Positions 11,198 through 24,170 are shown, counted from the first letter of the stretch. The stretch: DNA of 64,000 bases from Dipteronia dyeriana (GCA_032871835.1 CM065296.1:53721288-53785287); one strand, 5' to 3'. The notes: generated by a model from the sequence alone, not told the origin. Numbers and translations: made by a program.

Positions 11198-12760
11198 ATG
11201 AGTGGAAACGATGGCAACGAGGTAGCTTCTAGCACCAGACCTCCACTTCTCACCGGGTTGAATTATGCCTCATGGAAAGGCAAGATGGAGTCGTATATTT
11301 GCCAAATTCATGAGAAGGCATGGATGGCAGTTGAAGATGGCTACACTTCACCCATGATGACTCCTGCAGATGGAGGAGATGATGTACTTAAACCAAAGGC
11401 ACATTGGAATGCATAAGAGTTTGAGGCTCCAAAGTGGAATAGGAAGGCAATGCATGCCATCCTATGTGCTATGGATGATAACCAATATAAATTGGTTCAA
11501 AACACTAGGATAGCTAAGGAGGCATGGGATATCTTTGAAGTTGCACATGAGGGAACATATGTGGTTAAGGAGTCGAAGCTTCAAGTTCTCCAAACGCAAT
11601 TTGAATTGCTCAAGATGGATGAGAACGAGTGCTTTAATGACTTTGAAGTAAGGTTGATGGACATTGTGAACCAAAGTCATCAACTTGGTGATCCTTATTC
11701 GGATAATAAGATCAAGCAGAAGATTGTGAGATCTCTACCCGATATATTTGAGTCTAAGGTGACGGCCTTAGAAGAGAATAGTGGTTATAAGGATATGAAG
11801 CCAAGTGAAGTGATTGAGAGACTTTTAGCTTATGAATCTAGGAAATGTCCTAACCCCACACCATCGAAAAAGCAAAAAGATATTGCTTTAAAAGCCTCCA
11901 AAGTTGAGAAGGAGGAAAGTGATGACTCGGATGAAGAGATGGCCTTGCTAATGAGGAAGTTCAAGAAATTCTACAAGTCTGAAAAGAAAGGCTTTGGATC
12001 CAAGTGTCAAGACTTGAAAAAAAAGGCTCCCTTCAAAAAGTTTGAGCCGAGGCAAGAAAAGACCGAGAAGAAAGGAGTTCAATGTTATGAATGTGGTGGG
12101 ATAGGACACTTTGCCCCAGAATGTGCAAATCACAAGAACAAGAAGAAGGGAAAAGTGATGGCTGCCATATGGAGTGAAAGTGATAACTCTAATGAAGGAG
12201 ATGAGTCTTCGGATGATGAAGAACTCATGGCTAACTTAACAGCATTTACATCCTCTCTTAGGAGCAAAGATACTAGTGAAGAAGAGAATGAAAATCAAGG
12301 GGAAGACTACTCAAGTGATGATGGATCTTCAACACAATCCACAAATGGAAGTGTGGATAGGATGGATCTCAAGGACTACATGGCTAAGTTTGAGAGCTCA
12401 AGGTTAAAGAACAAGAATGAGATCAAGAGATTGAAAGAAGAAAACCTAGACCTCTCAACTCAAGTTGACCAACTAAATGAAGAGTTGGAGAGATCTAAGA
12501 GGAGTGAAAAAGGATTGAAGAAAGAGCTTGAAGATGCTAGAGAGTTTTTGGCCAAGATGAACTCTAGCACCAAGAAACTTGACCATATGCTAGATGTTGG
12601 AAAGAGGCCAAGTGACAAGAAGGGGCTTGGGCTTGGGTTTGGGTTTGTAAGAAGCATGAACTTCAGTGGGTCCTCTCCTCATCAAACTCCTAGAAAGAAG
12701 CTTGATCTAAGAGGGTGTTCAAGTAGTGCTCAAGTGAAGGTGGCACCAATAAGCCCACCT
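11198..12760 (+). pseudogene. C2 gag (capsid and zinc knuckle)
   Basis: Starts ATG at 11198 (MSGNDGNEVASST). The N-terminal part has LTGLNYASWKGKMESYI, like copia gag/UBN2 domains. An in-frame TAA at 11414 interrupts it; the same frame continues through QLLKMDENECFNDFE-type capsid sequence and a CCHC knuckle CYECGGIGHFAPEC at about 12083-12124. After this comes a Ser/Asp/Glu-rich linker and a clear coiled coil (KNKNEIKRLKEENLDL to KGLKKELEDAREFL, about 12410-12550). The frame moves from 2 to 1 between about 12700 and 12832, where pol continues. The long coiled-coil C-terminus is typical of SIRE-like gag. Confidence 0.85.
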
Positions 12761-15700
12761 CAAGCTCATCCTACAAGGGTCCTCAAGTTAACTTCCCCCA
12801 ACCAAAAGCTCACAAAGGGAAAACACCTATCATGGAAGCTCAACAAAGGAAGCAATCAAGTCTTGCACACCAACAAAAAAGGAAAACTCCTCAACAACAA
12901 GCAAGACAACCACAAAGACATGGGAAGGCTCCAATGCATCCTCAAGGATATGGTATAATTCCTAACTTTTTACCTACATGTCATTTTTGTGGTATTGATG
13001 GTCACATTAAACCAAATTGCTTTAGGTATATCAAATTGTGTAGGATTCAAAGCATGATAGAGAAGAAAAAGGCTAGAGCCATGATGCATGTTCCTAGGAC
13101 ATCTAGAGCCATGATGCATGTTACTAGGAAAAGTGGAACACCTTTGCATGATCCTAGGACATTTAGAGCCCATGTACCATTGACCAATAGGAAGGAAAAT
13201 ACTGCACCTAGGTGGATTAGAAAGGATGAACACCTTTGCCATGTTGCACAAATTGCTTTGAAAGCTCATTCTTGTGATTTTTGGTATTTGGATAGTGGGT
13301 GCTCTAGGCACATGACTGGAAATAAGAGTTTCTTTGAGACTCTTGTGATGGAGGAGGGAGAAAATGTCACCTTTGGTGATGGATCCAAAAAGAAGGTCAA
13401 AGGAAAGGGAACCATTTCCATTCCCAGATTACCCTCCTTGTCCAATGCTTTGTATGTTGATGGTCTAAAAGCCAATTTGATAAGCATTTCACATCTTAGT
13501 GATGATGGACTCTCCGTCTTGTTTAGGAAAAATGATTGTTCTATCCTATTGCCTAATGGACAAACCTTGTTAAAAGGTATGAGGTCTAGTGACAATTGCT
13601 ATTGTCTTGAGGCTAGAAGTGTGTCTTGTAATGTGTCCAAGGATGAACAAATAGAGTTGTGGCATGAAAGACTTGGTCACATGAACTTTAGGGATTTAAA
13701 AATCTTAGATAAGTTCAATGTTGTGCAAGGCCTTCCCAAGCTTGGAAAAAGGGTTAATGGTATTTATGGACCTTGCCAACAAGGGAAGCAAACCAAAAGT
13801 ATCCACAAAAAGGGCAAGTATGTTACCACCAAGGAACCTCTAGAGCTTCTTCACATGGATCTTATGGGTCCTATGCAAACCGAGAGTTTAGGTGGAAAGA
13901 GATACATTTTTATGTGTAGATGACTTCTCTAGGTATACATGGACTTATTTCCTTAGAGAAAAATCTGAAACTTTTGACAAGTTTAAAATGCTTTGTTCCA
14001 AAATTCAAAATGAAATGAACTCTAAGATTAAAAGCATTAAGAGAATTAGGAGTGACCATGGGAAGGAATTTGAGAATGCCCATTTTGAAAACTTTTGCAA
14101 TAATCTAGGCATCTCTCATGAGTATTTGGCTCCTAGGACACCTCAACAAAATGGAGTTGTTAAGAGGAAAAATAGGGTTCTTCAAGAAATGGCCCGTGTA
14201 ATGTTGCTTAGCAACAATGTCCCTAGAAATCTTTGGGCCGAAGCCATCAATACGGCATGCTACATAGGAAATAGAGTCTTTCTTAGGCCCCACACTAGGC
14301 AAACCTCCTATGAGTTATGGAAAGGTAGGAAGCTAAATGTTAGCTACTTCAACACCTTTGGAAGCAAATGCTATATTTTGAATGACCGTGATCAACTTGG
14401 CAAATTTGATGCTAAGAGTGATGAGGGTATTTTCATTGCCTATGCGTTGAATAGTAGAGCCTATAGAGTTTTCAATCTAAGAACTATGACCGCAATGGAA
14501 TCATATAATGTTGTCATTGATGATACTAGGCTCAAATCTGTTAACCATGAGGAGGAGGTAGATTTAGTTAATGACTCCCCTTTGGAGAAGGTTGTTGATG
14601 TCTCTAATGTTGAAAAGACTAACCTTGATAATGACATAACACAATCTATTGATAGGATTCCCCCTTTGAACTCAAAAGAACCTGCTTCATGGGTTAGGAA
14701 ACTCCATGATAAAGATAACATCATTGGGGAGGTTAGTGAGGGAGTTAGGACTAGGCATCAAATGGCTAATCTAATTAGCTACACTTGTTACACCTCTCAA
14801 ATAGAACCCAAGAAAATTGATGAGGCTTTAAAAGATGAATTTTGGGTTCTTGCCATGCAAGAAGAGCTTAACCAATTTGAAATGAATGAGGTTTGGACTC
14901 TAGTTCCTAGGCCCAAGAACACAAATGTGATAAGCACCAAGTGGGTATATAGGAACAAATTCGATGAGGATGGCAACATTGTGAGAAACAAGGCTAGACT
15001 TGTAGCACAAGGATACTCTCAAATTGAGGGTATTGACTTTGAGGAGATATTTGCTCCCGTTGCTCGGATTGAGTCCATTACGCTTCTTTTATCCATTTCT
15101 TGTTTGCACAAGTTCAAATTATATCAAATGGATGTTAAGAGTGCCTTTCTTAATGGTTTCTTGCAAGAGGAAGTATTTGTTGAGCAACCCAAAGGGTTTG
15201 TAGATCCTCACTACCCTAATCATGTCTATCATCTCGATAAAGCTTTATATGGGTTGAAACAAGCACCAAGGGCTTGGTATGAGCGTCTCACCCAATATCT
15301 CATAGACAATGGTTACACTAAGGGTAGTGTTGATAAGACTCTATTCATCAAGAAATACAAAGATGAGCTCTTTATAGCTCAAATATATGTTGATGATATA
15401 GTCTTTGGCTCCACAAATGACATCAAAGTCCAACAATTTATTAATGTCATGTCTCATGAGTTTGAGATGAGCCTTATTGGTGAGTTGAGTTACTTTCTAG
15501 GTTTACAAATTATGCAAATGGATGATGGGATTTTCATATCTCAAGCTAAGTATGCCAAAAACCTAGTGAAGAAATTTGGCCTTGAATGTGCCAAACATTG
15601 TGATACACCTTTGAAGCTAAGCAAGGATGCTAGTGGTAAAAGTGTGGACCAAACCTTATATCGTGGCATGATTGGTAGCTTGCTCTATTTGAACGCAAGT

Positions 15701-16318
15701 AGGCCCGATATCTCCTTTAGTGTGGGTGTATGCGCTAGGTACCAATCGGATCCTGAGGAGTCCCATCTCTCTTTCGTTAAGTGAATCATTCGTTATATGA
15801 ATGGGACATCCAACTATGGGATTTGGTACTCTTTTGACACTAATGCTAGTCTTATAGGCTTTAGTGATGCAGATTGGGCAGGAAATTGTGATGATAGGAA
15901 AAGTACATCGGGCGGTTGCTTTTTCCTTGGAAACAACCTTGTCTCTTGGTTTTGCAAGAAGCAAAATTTGATTTCCTTGTCCACAGCTGAGGCTGAATAC
16001 ATTATTGCTGGGAGTGGATGCACACAACTCCTTTGGATGAAGCAAATGCTAGTCGACTACGGATTCAATCAAGGTACTCTTACTCTCTTTTGTGATAACA
16101 TGAGTGCAATTAATATTTCAAAAAATCCAGTTCAGCATTCTAGGACTAAGCATATTGACATCCGTCATCATTTCATTAGAGAACTAGTTGAGAGAAAATA
16201 CATTGTACTTGAGCATGTAGGTACAAATGATCAACTAGCGGATCTATTTACTAAACCCTTAGATGCTACTCGATTCAAGACTCTTAGTAGATCTATTTGG
16301 ATTTGTTTAATGGAGTGA
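12760..16318 (+). pseudogene. C2 pol: protease, integrase, RT, RNase H
   Basis: A second CCHC motif (CHFCGIDGHIKPNC, about 12980-13020) precedes the protease (WYLDSGCSRHMTG, about 13282-13320). The integrase zinc domain has WHERLGHMNF but YGPC where CGPC is usual. Integrase catalytic Asp residues are in HMDLMGP and RSDHGKEF; the Glu expected in GVVERKNR is Lys (codon 14162-14164). RT has [14 protein letters not shown] and an intact YVDD (about 15388). RNase H (15797-16318) has DADWAGNCDDRKSTSG and NPVQHSRTKHIDIR. A frameshift lies near 13910 and an in-frame TGA at 15782-15784. RT motifs look intact, but the polyprotein is dead. Confidence 0.9.
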
Positions 16319-17502
16319 TGTGTTGTGGTCTTTGACCCCATAAAGGGAACTCAAGCAAAGAGAGCTATTGTATACTTGTTGCATCCAAACATTTCTTAAA
16401 ATGTTTATGCTCCTTTATTGATTGCTTGAGTAGCTTGGTTACACTTACTATAGTATATTGTATTTTCTTCAATAAGTGTGAACTTTGCTTTGATTACAAT
16501 CCATGTCATATTTATGTTCAAACATGCATTTTTAGACTAGGAGATCTGCATAGGAAGTACATATTGAATGACCTATAATTATCTCCATGACATGATGATT
16601 CTTTAATGACATGCTAATGTAAAATGATAAAGCATGAATTGTTGATTGCAATTGTTGAATGCAAAATATTGTGTGAAAAGAAGCTAGTGAGACTAAAATG
16701 TTGTATCAATGTCTCTCTTTCTTTATTAGTTGAACATGGCGACTATCATACGGGTATCCTCCTGGAAAAATCAAATAGGGTACAAAATTGATCATGTCAT
16801 TTTTAGCTTAAAAAGTTGGATATAGTGCCATTTAAAACATGAATCTATAAAACTCTATATCCTTGCTTCTCTCATGACAACTGGTGAAATTGGTTTGAAT
16901 TATATTGGAAACCTTTGTCATTTGTTTTTCCAAATACCATTATTTTTGGACTTGAATACAACATGTCTTGTATGCAAAGCATTTTTGATTCACGCATTTT
17001 CTTTCAAATAAATCTCCTTGTTTCTCTCCTTTTAATAGAGTTGCATAAATGTGGCTTATATAATTATGCAACAATCTTGTATGCTCTTTTCTTTCTTTGT
17101 CTTGAGTGACCCAGTTGGGGACTTCTCCTTTGCCTATATCATGATAAAAAGGGGGAGTAGCATTGACCTAGCATTGTGATGTTAGGGGAGGAGCATTGCA
17201 TGAGTGTACTTGTTTGAGGGGGAGATTACATGTAGGGGGAGCATTGCATGAGCATTTCAAGATGTCATACTCATATTTTTGAATGCAATTGCTTTTGTTT
17301 TATATTCACTTGATCATCTCACATGCACTTGGTTGGATAGTGTATTTGTGCTTGCTTTGTGTGTAGGGTTGATAGTTCTACAAGAGATTGAAGATTTGAA
17401 GTTTTTTTTATGTTTATCTCTTTGTAATGTAGAATATCTTCCCGGTGTTTTATTTTGTTTTGTAAGGATCAATATGAGTGGTTGTTTTGTCACGAAATAG
17501 CC
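16319..17502 (+). other. C2 region between RNase H and 3' LTR, no env-like gene seen
   Basis: About 1.2 kb of AT-rich sequence where SIRE relatives may carry an env-like frame. Only two short open stretches are visible (16915-17109, 17279-17500); both are hydrophobic and without recognisable motifs, so I do not call a gene. Three purine-rich blocks (AAAAAGGGGGAG near 17147, GAGGGGGAGATT near 17217, TAGGGGGAGCATT near 17233) resemble the true polypurine tract downstream. Confidence 0.6.
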
Positions 17503-17514
17503 AAATGGGGAGAT
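17503..17514 (+). promoter_or_regulatory. C2 polypurine tract
   Basis: AAATGGGGAGAT lies directly before the TG of the 3' LTR, as expected for the plus-strand primer. Confidence 0.85.
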
Positions 17515-19020
17515 TGTAAAGTCCTCATTTGTTGATTGGCTTATTTCGTGAACAAATCACATTTTTAGGGTATTTATGTAAGGGTAGCTTAGGCTCTCAA
17601 GACCTCAAGAGGAGAAGCACCAAAGGTAAAATTCATGTGCTTATTGGCTTTGAAGAGATAGTTGCACACACTCATATATTCATGCATAACTCTTGATCAT
17701 ATATGTTGAGTGTTTTACTTGTGTGCATTTTATTTTAAATGACTCTTGTTGACCTATTTGCATCTTACTTTGAAAGTTTTATGTCATGCTAGGCATTAAA
17801 ATAGGATGCAATTTTATCACTCTTGAACTTATTGTTTGTGTGCATTTGAGTGTTTAAAAAATAGGCCTTGCGCTGGTGGTGTGCCACTCGACTAGCGCAC
17901 CCCACCATCGCAACATTCACAGTGGACTGTCGCTAGTCATGTGCCACTGAGGTGCGCTGCTGCACCCGCGCATAATTGAAAAAATGTGCATGCGCTGGTG
18001 GTGCGCCTATTGAAATTTTTAGGCAGTGCGCTGGTGGTGCTCTACTCGACCAGCGCACACAGAGGAAGCTGAAACGTTTTTTCCAAAATGACCTCACTTT
18101 GTTTGGATCTCATATATATATAACTCATTGCTTTAAGGTCGAAATAGAGTTCAGAATATCATATTGTTTCCTTAGAACACATTACAAAGGAAAAACACTT
18201 TCAAGAACTCATTTTTAATCACTCAAAGCATCCCCATGAGCATTAAATCTTCGTCTTGCATCAACTAAGTTCATTTAGAGTGCATCAATGGATAAGGCTG
18301 TATCATCACATCTTGTTTGGTAAGTTCTTCACTATCTTCTTACAAGTTAAGTGTTTTGCTTACTAAACCATCTCTTTAATTATTTGTATGCTCTTAGAAC
18401 ATTCTTAGATACAAATTAGGGATTGTTGTGATGCCATGATTGAGTGTTGTATTGTGATAGCTTCATAGGATTGTTTGATCTATGTTTAGCTAAGCTTCTT
18501 AAATATGTCATTTAGCTTTTGAAAACCAGGATTGCGTTAATTGTCATCTCATTATCCTAGATAAGCATATAGGGTTTCCTAGCCTTGTTTGTTCATTGAA
18601 TATCATTACATATTCACTTAGGACACTTTATCTCTTTATTAAGAAGTAAGACTTGTGTTGCTTCCGGGAGTAGGTAGCTTAAATCACAAGCAAGATGGAC
18701 TAGGTTCACTTTTACCGGGATTAGGTAGTGGTGGTGAATTAAACCGGGATTAGGTTGTAATTCTCTTGCCATTAGTGGATTCGAGGTTCTAGTGTGGCGC
18801 ACTCATCAGCTCGTGGTTTTTCCCATTTGGAGAGTTTCCACGTATATCTCAAGTGTCGTTAATATTTCCGTATTTTTACACTTGTGATTTTATCGTAATT
18901 AGCTAGGGGGCATTTTCTTCAACTTGACCTTTAACGAAAATTGGGTAAAATTTGTTAAAATATATTCACCCCCCCTCCCCCCTCTAGATTAATATATCAC
19001 ACACCATAATATTTGTTTCA
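17515..19020 (+). repeat. C2 3' LTR
   Basis: 1506 bp, very similar to 9467-11066 apart from a loss of about 90 bp in the GCGCCACTCG-unit block (17870-18060) and scattered substitutions. Ends TTTGTTTCA, followed by the duplicated ATATT. Confidence 0.9.
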
Positions 19021-19296
19021 ATATTCAATATAGTTAACTAAATATACAATTGAACTATTGAAAAATTTAACAATCATTCTGTAAAATAAAAGAAATTGAC
19101 ATTGACCAATAAATAAAAATTTACAATTTCACTATTGCTGCTAAATTTAAAAAAAAAATTGACTTTGAATGAATATACAATCTAACAAAATTTAAATTAA
19201 AAAAAAAGACCTTGCACTTAATTTTGACCACAATTAATTTGCTTACATATCCTACACCAATGTAAAGGAATCAAATGTCACGTAGTTCTTTTACCT

Positions 19297-20173
19297 TTAA
19301 TTAGATGCTTGGTCTTGGAGGTTGGAGGTTGGAAGTTGTAATGAAATCTGGTCGTTGCCTTCCGTTCCCATGGTTTGGTTATCTTCGAAGAAATCATTCA
19401 CTATCTCCGGCTCGAGTTCTTGTTGTCTAAATTTTGCCTTTGTCCAATCATCAACACATGCTTGGGATTCAAGTGATTGTAGACACAGAACCGACCATCT
19501 TGGTTCCAAAATATTTTCACCTGCACTAAATTCTTGTTCCACATCAACGGTAGAAATCGGCGTTCCAAGAATTTGTTTGGCAATAATAGCTAAAATTGGA
19601 AATGCCTTTTCATGATCCTTCCACAAAACCTGAATATTAAATTCACTACCTTCCAAAAATTCTTAATCGAATAGTAAATACCAACCAAGCTCAAAAATCA
19701 CGATAGATGAGGATGACAATGATGTTCGTAATTTTTTGGCTCTATCGGAAAACAATCAATCCCCTAAACCCTTTAATTTAAATATTGAGGAAGTAGCAGT
19801 ACCATCAGATGTGGGTTGGGGTTGTGAAATCGAAATGTTCAAAGACAAACCATATAATCTAATATATTCATCATATAATTCATATAGCAAAGTATTATCG
19901 GAATTACAACAACTAATAAAATCAACTTCTATTCCTAAAATACTGTAGTAATGAGTTAAATATCCTGCAAATATTCTAATTTAAAGCATGGATCAAAACA
20001 TGATGCAAGCAAGTAAATATTTTGAATCTTCCCATAATACTATAGTCATTTTGTTTTCATTGCAGCAGCACATTGACTCAATTGAACTACGAATTCATAC
20101 TCACTGAATGCACCGACAATATTGACACATTGGATAAGAAATAAATGAGTTATGGGATAGTAAACACCAGATA
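19297..20173 (-). pseudogene. hAT transposase, C-terminal half with hATC dimerisation domain
   Basis: Read leftwards from 20173. VSGVYYP and THLFL lie next to the LTR insertion. Then come LLYELYDEYIRLYGLSLNIS (about 19900-19840), a Ser-rich linker with FSDRAKKLRTS, ELGWYLLFD, and the hATC domain HEKAFPILAIIAKQILGTP, VDVEQEFSAGENILEPR and CLQSLESQACVDDW (19640-19440). This block is the conserved dimerisation domain of plant hAT transposases. In-frame stops (for example after LLFD near 19660, and near 19765) show decay. The last frame ends at 19297 with an acidic tail. The plus-strand open frame at 19736-19948 is a shadow of this coding sequence. Confidence 0.85.
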
Positions 20174-21437
20174 CTATTAGGATTAAGCTCAATAGAAACA
20201 GTGTAATAATGTTTTTGACAATCGTTTCATATTAATAAAGTGATTTCTAGTTTTAACAAATCTTATAGCATTTATAATTTAATTACTATAATTGTCAAAA
20301 GTAAAAAAGCATAAGGCCAAAATACTATGCGAAAAGAAGAGTTGTTTGTACATCTGGATATGTATGAAGTAGACACAATTCTTTAGTAAGTCTTGAATAA
20401 TATTCATAACTTAAGATAAATGTTGGGCACATTTATCTTGTCAAAGTTGTATATTCTTTTGCTAACATTTGAGTGGGATCAAATGTGTTATGATGAGTCT
20501 AAAATCATCAAAGTGTGGTGTCTTTAGGCAAAAGAATCTAGTGAATTGGGTGCATTGAATTGGATCAAAGTGAAATACTTTATCCAGAACCGTCAATGGA
20601 TAAAAGTTTTTACATGAAGACAATCAGAGAGTCTATCTCAATCCCGAGATAAATGATGGACTTATGGTTGTAATTGTTATCATTTAAGATATCAACGAAT
20701 ATGATTATAAAGCATAGTCTATCCTCGATAGTGTGGTGGTATTCATTTGTTAATCGATAGAAGACGTCATTTATATATATATGGACATCGTGGCTCCATT
20801 TACAAAATATGAGTAGAATATAATCCTATGGATATTTGAGGTATTGGATATTAAATCTTAACGTTAAGTTTTCAATAGTATCTACTGAAATATGGCATCT
20901 GGACAAGTCAAAATATCCAAGTTCAAAATGTGGTCATATGAGTAAATATGGTAACTTGGAGAGCTATAGGCGGTCTATGAGCTCTTGGCGATTACTAGTA
21001 TTCTTCATGAGGATACACTATCTCCATTATGATTGTCTAGGGTATGAATGAGGAATATTAACTTATTCTATCTTTATTTAAGAGTTCAATTTTAGTTCTT
21101 TAGTGGAATGAACTAAAATTAGTAGGTCGGACCTAAGTGAATCGTTTGTTGATTGTGATTAGGTTAGTCTATTGGAGTTTAAATTTAGATAGCCTGCCAA
21201 GATCCCCAATTCACACGAAATTGCATAGATCACTTGATATATTCTACTGGACCAATTTCTGGGTCCATCTAGAATTGTTTTGGATTTCGAAATCCAAAAG
21301 TTTTGGAGAGGTACAGTTATGTGAGATCAAGACACGCGGGAACTCTTCAAGATACCTGGATTGTGAAAATTTTAAAATATATCAAACCCTAATTTTACGC
21401 TTCCGCCACATTTTGAATCGATTTTTCCATATAAATG
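20174..21437 (+). repeat. Copia LTR (apparently solo) inserted in the hAT transposase
   Basis: About 1.26 kb starting TATTAGGATTAAGCTC. It matches the 5' LTR of copia C3 (54668 to about 56190) over about 1.1 kb, then differs. No internal copia sequence is attached, so it is a solo LTR or an LTR fragment. It splits the transposase exactly between the codons for DATNT (right side, about 21440) and VSGVYYP (left side). I could not read a clean 5-bp target duplication. It has an uninterrupted GCTATAGG at 20966-20973, where the C3 copy has a MITE. Confidence 0.75.
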
Positions 21438-22823
21438 AAGTATTGGTAGCATCATGAAAAACACCTAACAATTCAAGAATTTTTATAAATGAATCCCAAT
21501 GGTTCAATTGAAGAGAAATTGAAAAAACGTTATAAGTAATAAAAGAAACTAATAATTCATTATATTCAACACTTTAATTAAGCAACTTATCCGTAGAATT
21601 TCGATGAGTACTAATATCTCGAGAAAATTTAATGGGACGCTTATTTTGAGAGAAAAATTTAACTATTGTTTCTGGACTTTGTTTTGCCACTAGATATTGT
21701 TAATAATTTCTCTAATCTGTCTAGTATAAGCAGAAAGATATTGTAATCCAGCTTGAACACGCAAATTTGAAACATGGCAAACACATCTTTGATGAAATAA
21801 TTTACCCCCAAAATAGGGATTTCACAATTCCTGTAACATAGGGATAGATACGGTATTGCTTGCATCATTACGAAAACCAATTGCAAAAAAATTGTTTTGG
21901 ATATGAAACTCTTCAAAAATAATTTTAAGACTCGAAAAATATTTTGATCTGCATGTGATTTATCAAAAACATGAAATGCAATAATTCTTTTTTGTATGAC
22001 CCAATCATTATCAAAATAATGACATGTCACACCCATGTAATGGTGGCCACCAAAATTGTCGGTTCATATGTCGGCACATACAGAAACGCGACCTTGAAAT
22101 TGAGAAAAAAATTGATTTCAATTTGTGTTTTTATTTTTTGTAAATGGAAACAGTGCACGTGTGAGAGTGACTCTAAGATCATGTTGCATTGTAGGATTTA
22201 ATATAGTTTGGCAATGATTAACTAAACCTATTCTCACCAAAACTAAAAGGTAAATGTTCTACTGCAACGATTACTGCTAATTCTTCCTTATTTTTTTTTC
22301 AGATGTTTAATGAAATAATTGATTAGTAGAGGTTCCGAACCTTGAGATTTGGGTTTGGTTACTAGCTCTCACCGATTCGGGCGGGTGATTCTTCCTAACA
22401 TGGACCCAGTATGTGCCATATCTGAAGGATTTACTGGTCTTGTATGTTTTGGGGACAGTAGTTGAACTTAATTTTGATCGTTCCATCATCTAACTCGATT
22501 TTCTTCATATACAATTTGGAGAGATCGGACTTCAATGGCTTTTCTTCTTCACCTGCATTAAATTCATTTGAAAGGGATGGTGGGATGGTAGAATGGCTAA
22601 ATAGATTTTCATTACTGATGGGGGTATTGGGATTTGGCTTAGAAACTATTAGAGGGGGAATAGGATTAGGAGGGAGAACGGATCCAAATTGAGCTTGAAA
22701 GAGCTCGTGGTAAAATCGGTCACTGTAATTGACATCATCACCTTCGTGTTCCAACAAATCTTGCAATGGACCCTTTCCTTTGTCCAAATTTCTTGGTCTT
22801 GAACCTTCTCCCCCACTTGCCAT
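21438..22823 (-). pseudogene. hAT transposase, N-terminal half with BED-type finger
   Basis: Likely start ATG at 22823 (MASGGEGSRPRNLDKGKGP). A low-complexity Pro/Ser N-terminus leads to a BED-like finger around IKFNYCP ... YGTYWVHVRKNH (about 22455-22385); the first Cys of the pair appears to be Phe, and the frame shifts inside it. SNQTQISRF and NQLFHY follow. Further on, MGVTCHYFDNDWVIQKRIIAFHVFDKSH (22036-21960), AIPYLSL and ILGVNYF match the catalytic RNase H-like core of plant hATs, in several frames. HWDSFIKILELLGVFHDATNT closes at the LTR insertion. Non-functional. Confidence 0.8.
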
Positions 22824-23375
22824 TAAAGGATAAATTATAAATACTAATAGTAAAAAAAAAATAGATGATTGTAAGTAAATAATAGAAGATTTTAAAAAAT
22901 AGATGAAATATATATTTTGTAATTTATATGAGAAATGAAAATAAAATAAAATAGTAATTATTTGAAACTAAGAAAAAAAAATTGGTAGTAGGTAACTGTT
23001 GTTGGAGAAGATGATCGTTCATCCGGTCAACATCCTCCAACGGTCATCCATACTTTTTTTTCAAAGAATGTGCCATGTGGCAGCCTCTTATTGGTTGTTT
23101 CATTTTTTTAATTTATTTTTTTAACTTTAATTCATAATCCCTAAGTTTCCAACGATCACCTCTATTTTGTTTTTATAAACACTGCCATGTGTCATTGTAT
23201 GAGTGGTTCTTTTTTATATAAAAATAAAACCGTCAGTTTTGGGGAGCCTAAACCATAACCGAACTGGCTCATAACCAGTTTTGTAACCGCCGGTTTCGGT
23301 TACGATTCCGGTTTCGGTTTTTTACCTCGATTTCAGTTTCCAATCGACAATTTAATCAAACCGTAGACACCTCTA

Positions 23376-24166
23376 ATTGGTACCCAAGTACCGAATATCA
23401 ATCCAAAACCAATCTGGTCTATGAATCTCCTCCGCCCAACAAGAAGTAAGGTACCAAAAGGGTACCAGCATGCTAAAGTAAGAACCGTGCTAGCAAAGGT
23501 GGACCGGTATACCAGAGACAATGGACCAGTACCACCTTAAAGGAGCAGATTCAGCACTCCTATCCAGCAAGGCAAAAGAGAGGGTTAACATCCTCGTCAT
23601 TTAAAGCGCCATAAATAAAATGAAATGGTCAACTCAATCGGAATTTAAATATAACGAAAACCATTATGTAACCAAAGGGAGCAATCCCAACTTTAATTTA
23701 TAGTTTTAGTCAACGACAATTAACTTTGATGATTGCAGATAAATTGGCCAGATTCGTGGGGATTAACTGGAAGATTCGGAGACCATAAATAGATCAATAG
23801 AATTCAAAGTAAAGGATTCAAAAAACAATTGAAAAATTGATCACCTACAGAGAGTATTCACCACCTCCTATAGAGAAATATCCACTTATCGACTGGCACA
23901 AGATCGCCATCGCTAACTATGTAGGAGTGAGAGAGAGAAACGAGAGTCCTATAATGTAAACTGTTATCATTATTGTATCAATCATGTGAATAATAAAACA
24001 ATCCATTCCTATTGTTTTTACTTGATACATTTTACACCTCTTACCCCTTTTATTATTTCTACCTTGTTAAAATTTTGGTACAAGGTACCTACCTCGCTGT
24101 AACCTACCAAGTTGTGGCTTGAGAGTGTTGATCGAAATTCAATACCCAAACGAAATTTCAGTTGAC
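23376..24166 (+). repeat. Gypsy G4 5' LTR, part 2
   Basis: From the hAT edge to TTGACA at 24166. Repeated GGTACC-type words match those in part 1. The end is set by the gypsy primer site that follows at 24171. Confidence 0.55.
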
Positions 24167-24170
24167 ACTT

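Larger units (their letters stand above)
9467..19020 (+). mobile_element. Complete-length Ty1/copia element C2, SIRE-like
   Basis: A 9554-bp element with two LTRs beginning TGTAAAGTCC and ending TTTGTTTCA. Flanking 5-bp target duplication ATATT lies at 9462-9466 and 19021-19025. It has a Met-tRNA-type primer site, gag, pol in copia order (protease, integrase, RT, RNase H), a long 3' non-coding zone and a polypurine tract. The long coiled-coil gag, the 1.5-1.6 kb LTRs and the large space after RNase H fit the SIRE/Maximus lineage. Coding regions carry two in-frame stops, two frameshifts and a lost integrase catalytic residue, so it is not autonomous. It is inserted in the left part of the hAT. 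Confidence 0.9.
9038..23375 (-). mobile_element. Decayed autonomous hAT transposon, with two nested elements
   Basis: The left end is TAAAGGTGTCCATGGTTCGG and the complement of the right end is TAGAGGTGTCTACGGTTTGA: imperfect terminal inverted repeats of hAT type. Subterminal regions are rich in GGTTTCGG/CCGGTT motifs. The minus strand codes for a BED-type hAT transposase in pieces (22823 down to 19297). Nested inside are copia C2 (9467-19020) and a copia LTR (about 20174-21437); without them the element would be about 3.5 kb, normal for a plant hAT. The expected 8-bp target duplication is only partly preserved. The MITEs at 27150-27644 and 55462-55868 have related ends. Confidence 0.75.

Noticed and set aside
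16319..17502. Env-like gene of a SIRE-type element
   Set aside because: Only two short hydrophobic frames; no signal peptide plus transmembrane layout that I could support.
19736..19948. Plus-strand open frame of 70 codons
   Set aside because: The minus strand here encodes recognisable hAT transposase sequence (YELYDEYIRLYG and FSDRAKKLRTS), so the plus frame is a shadow.
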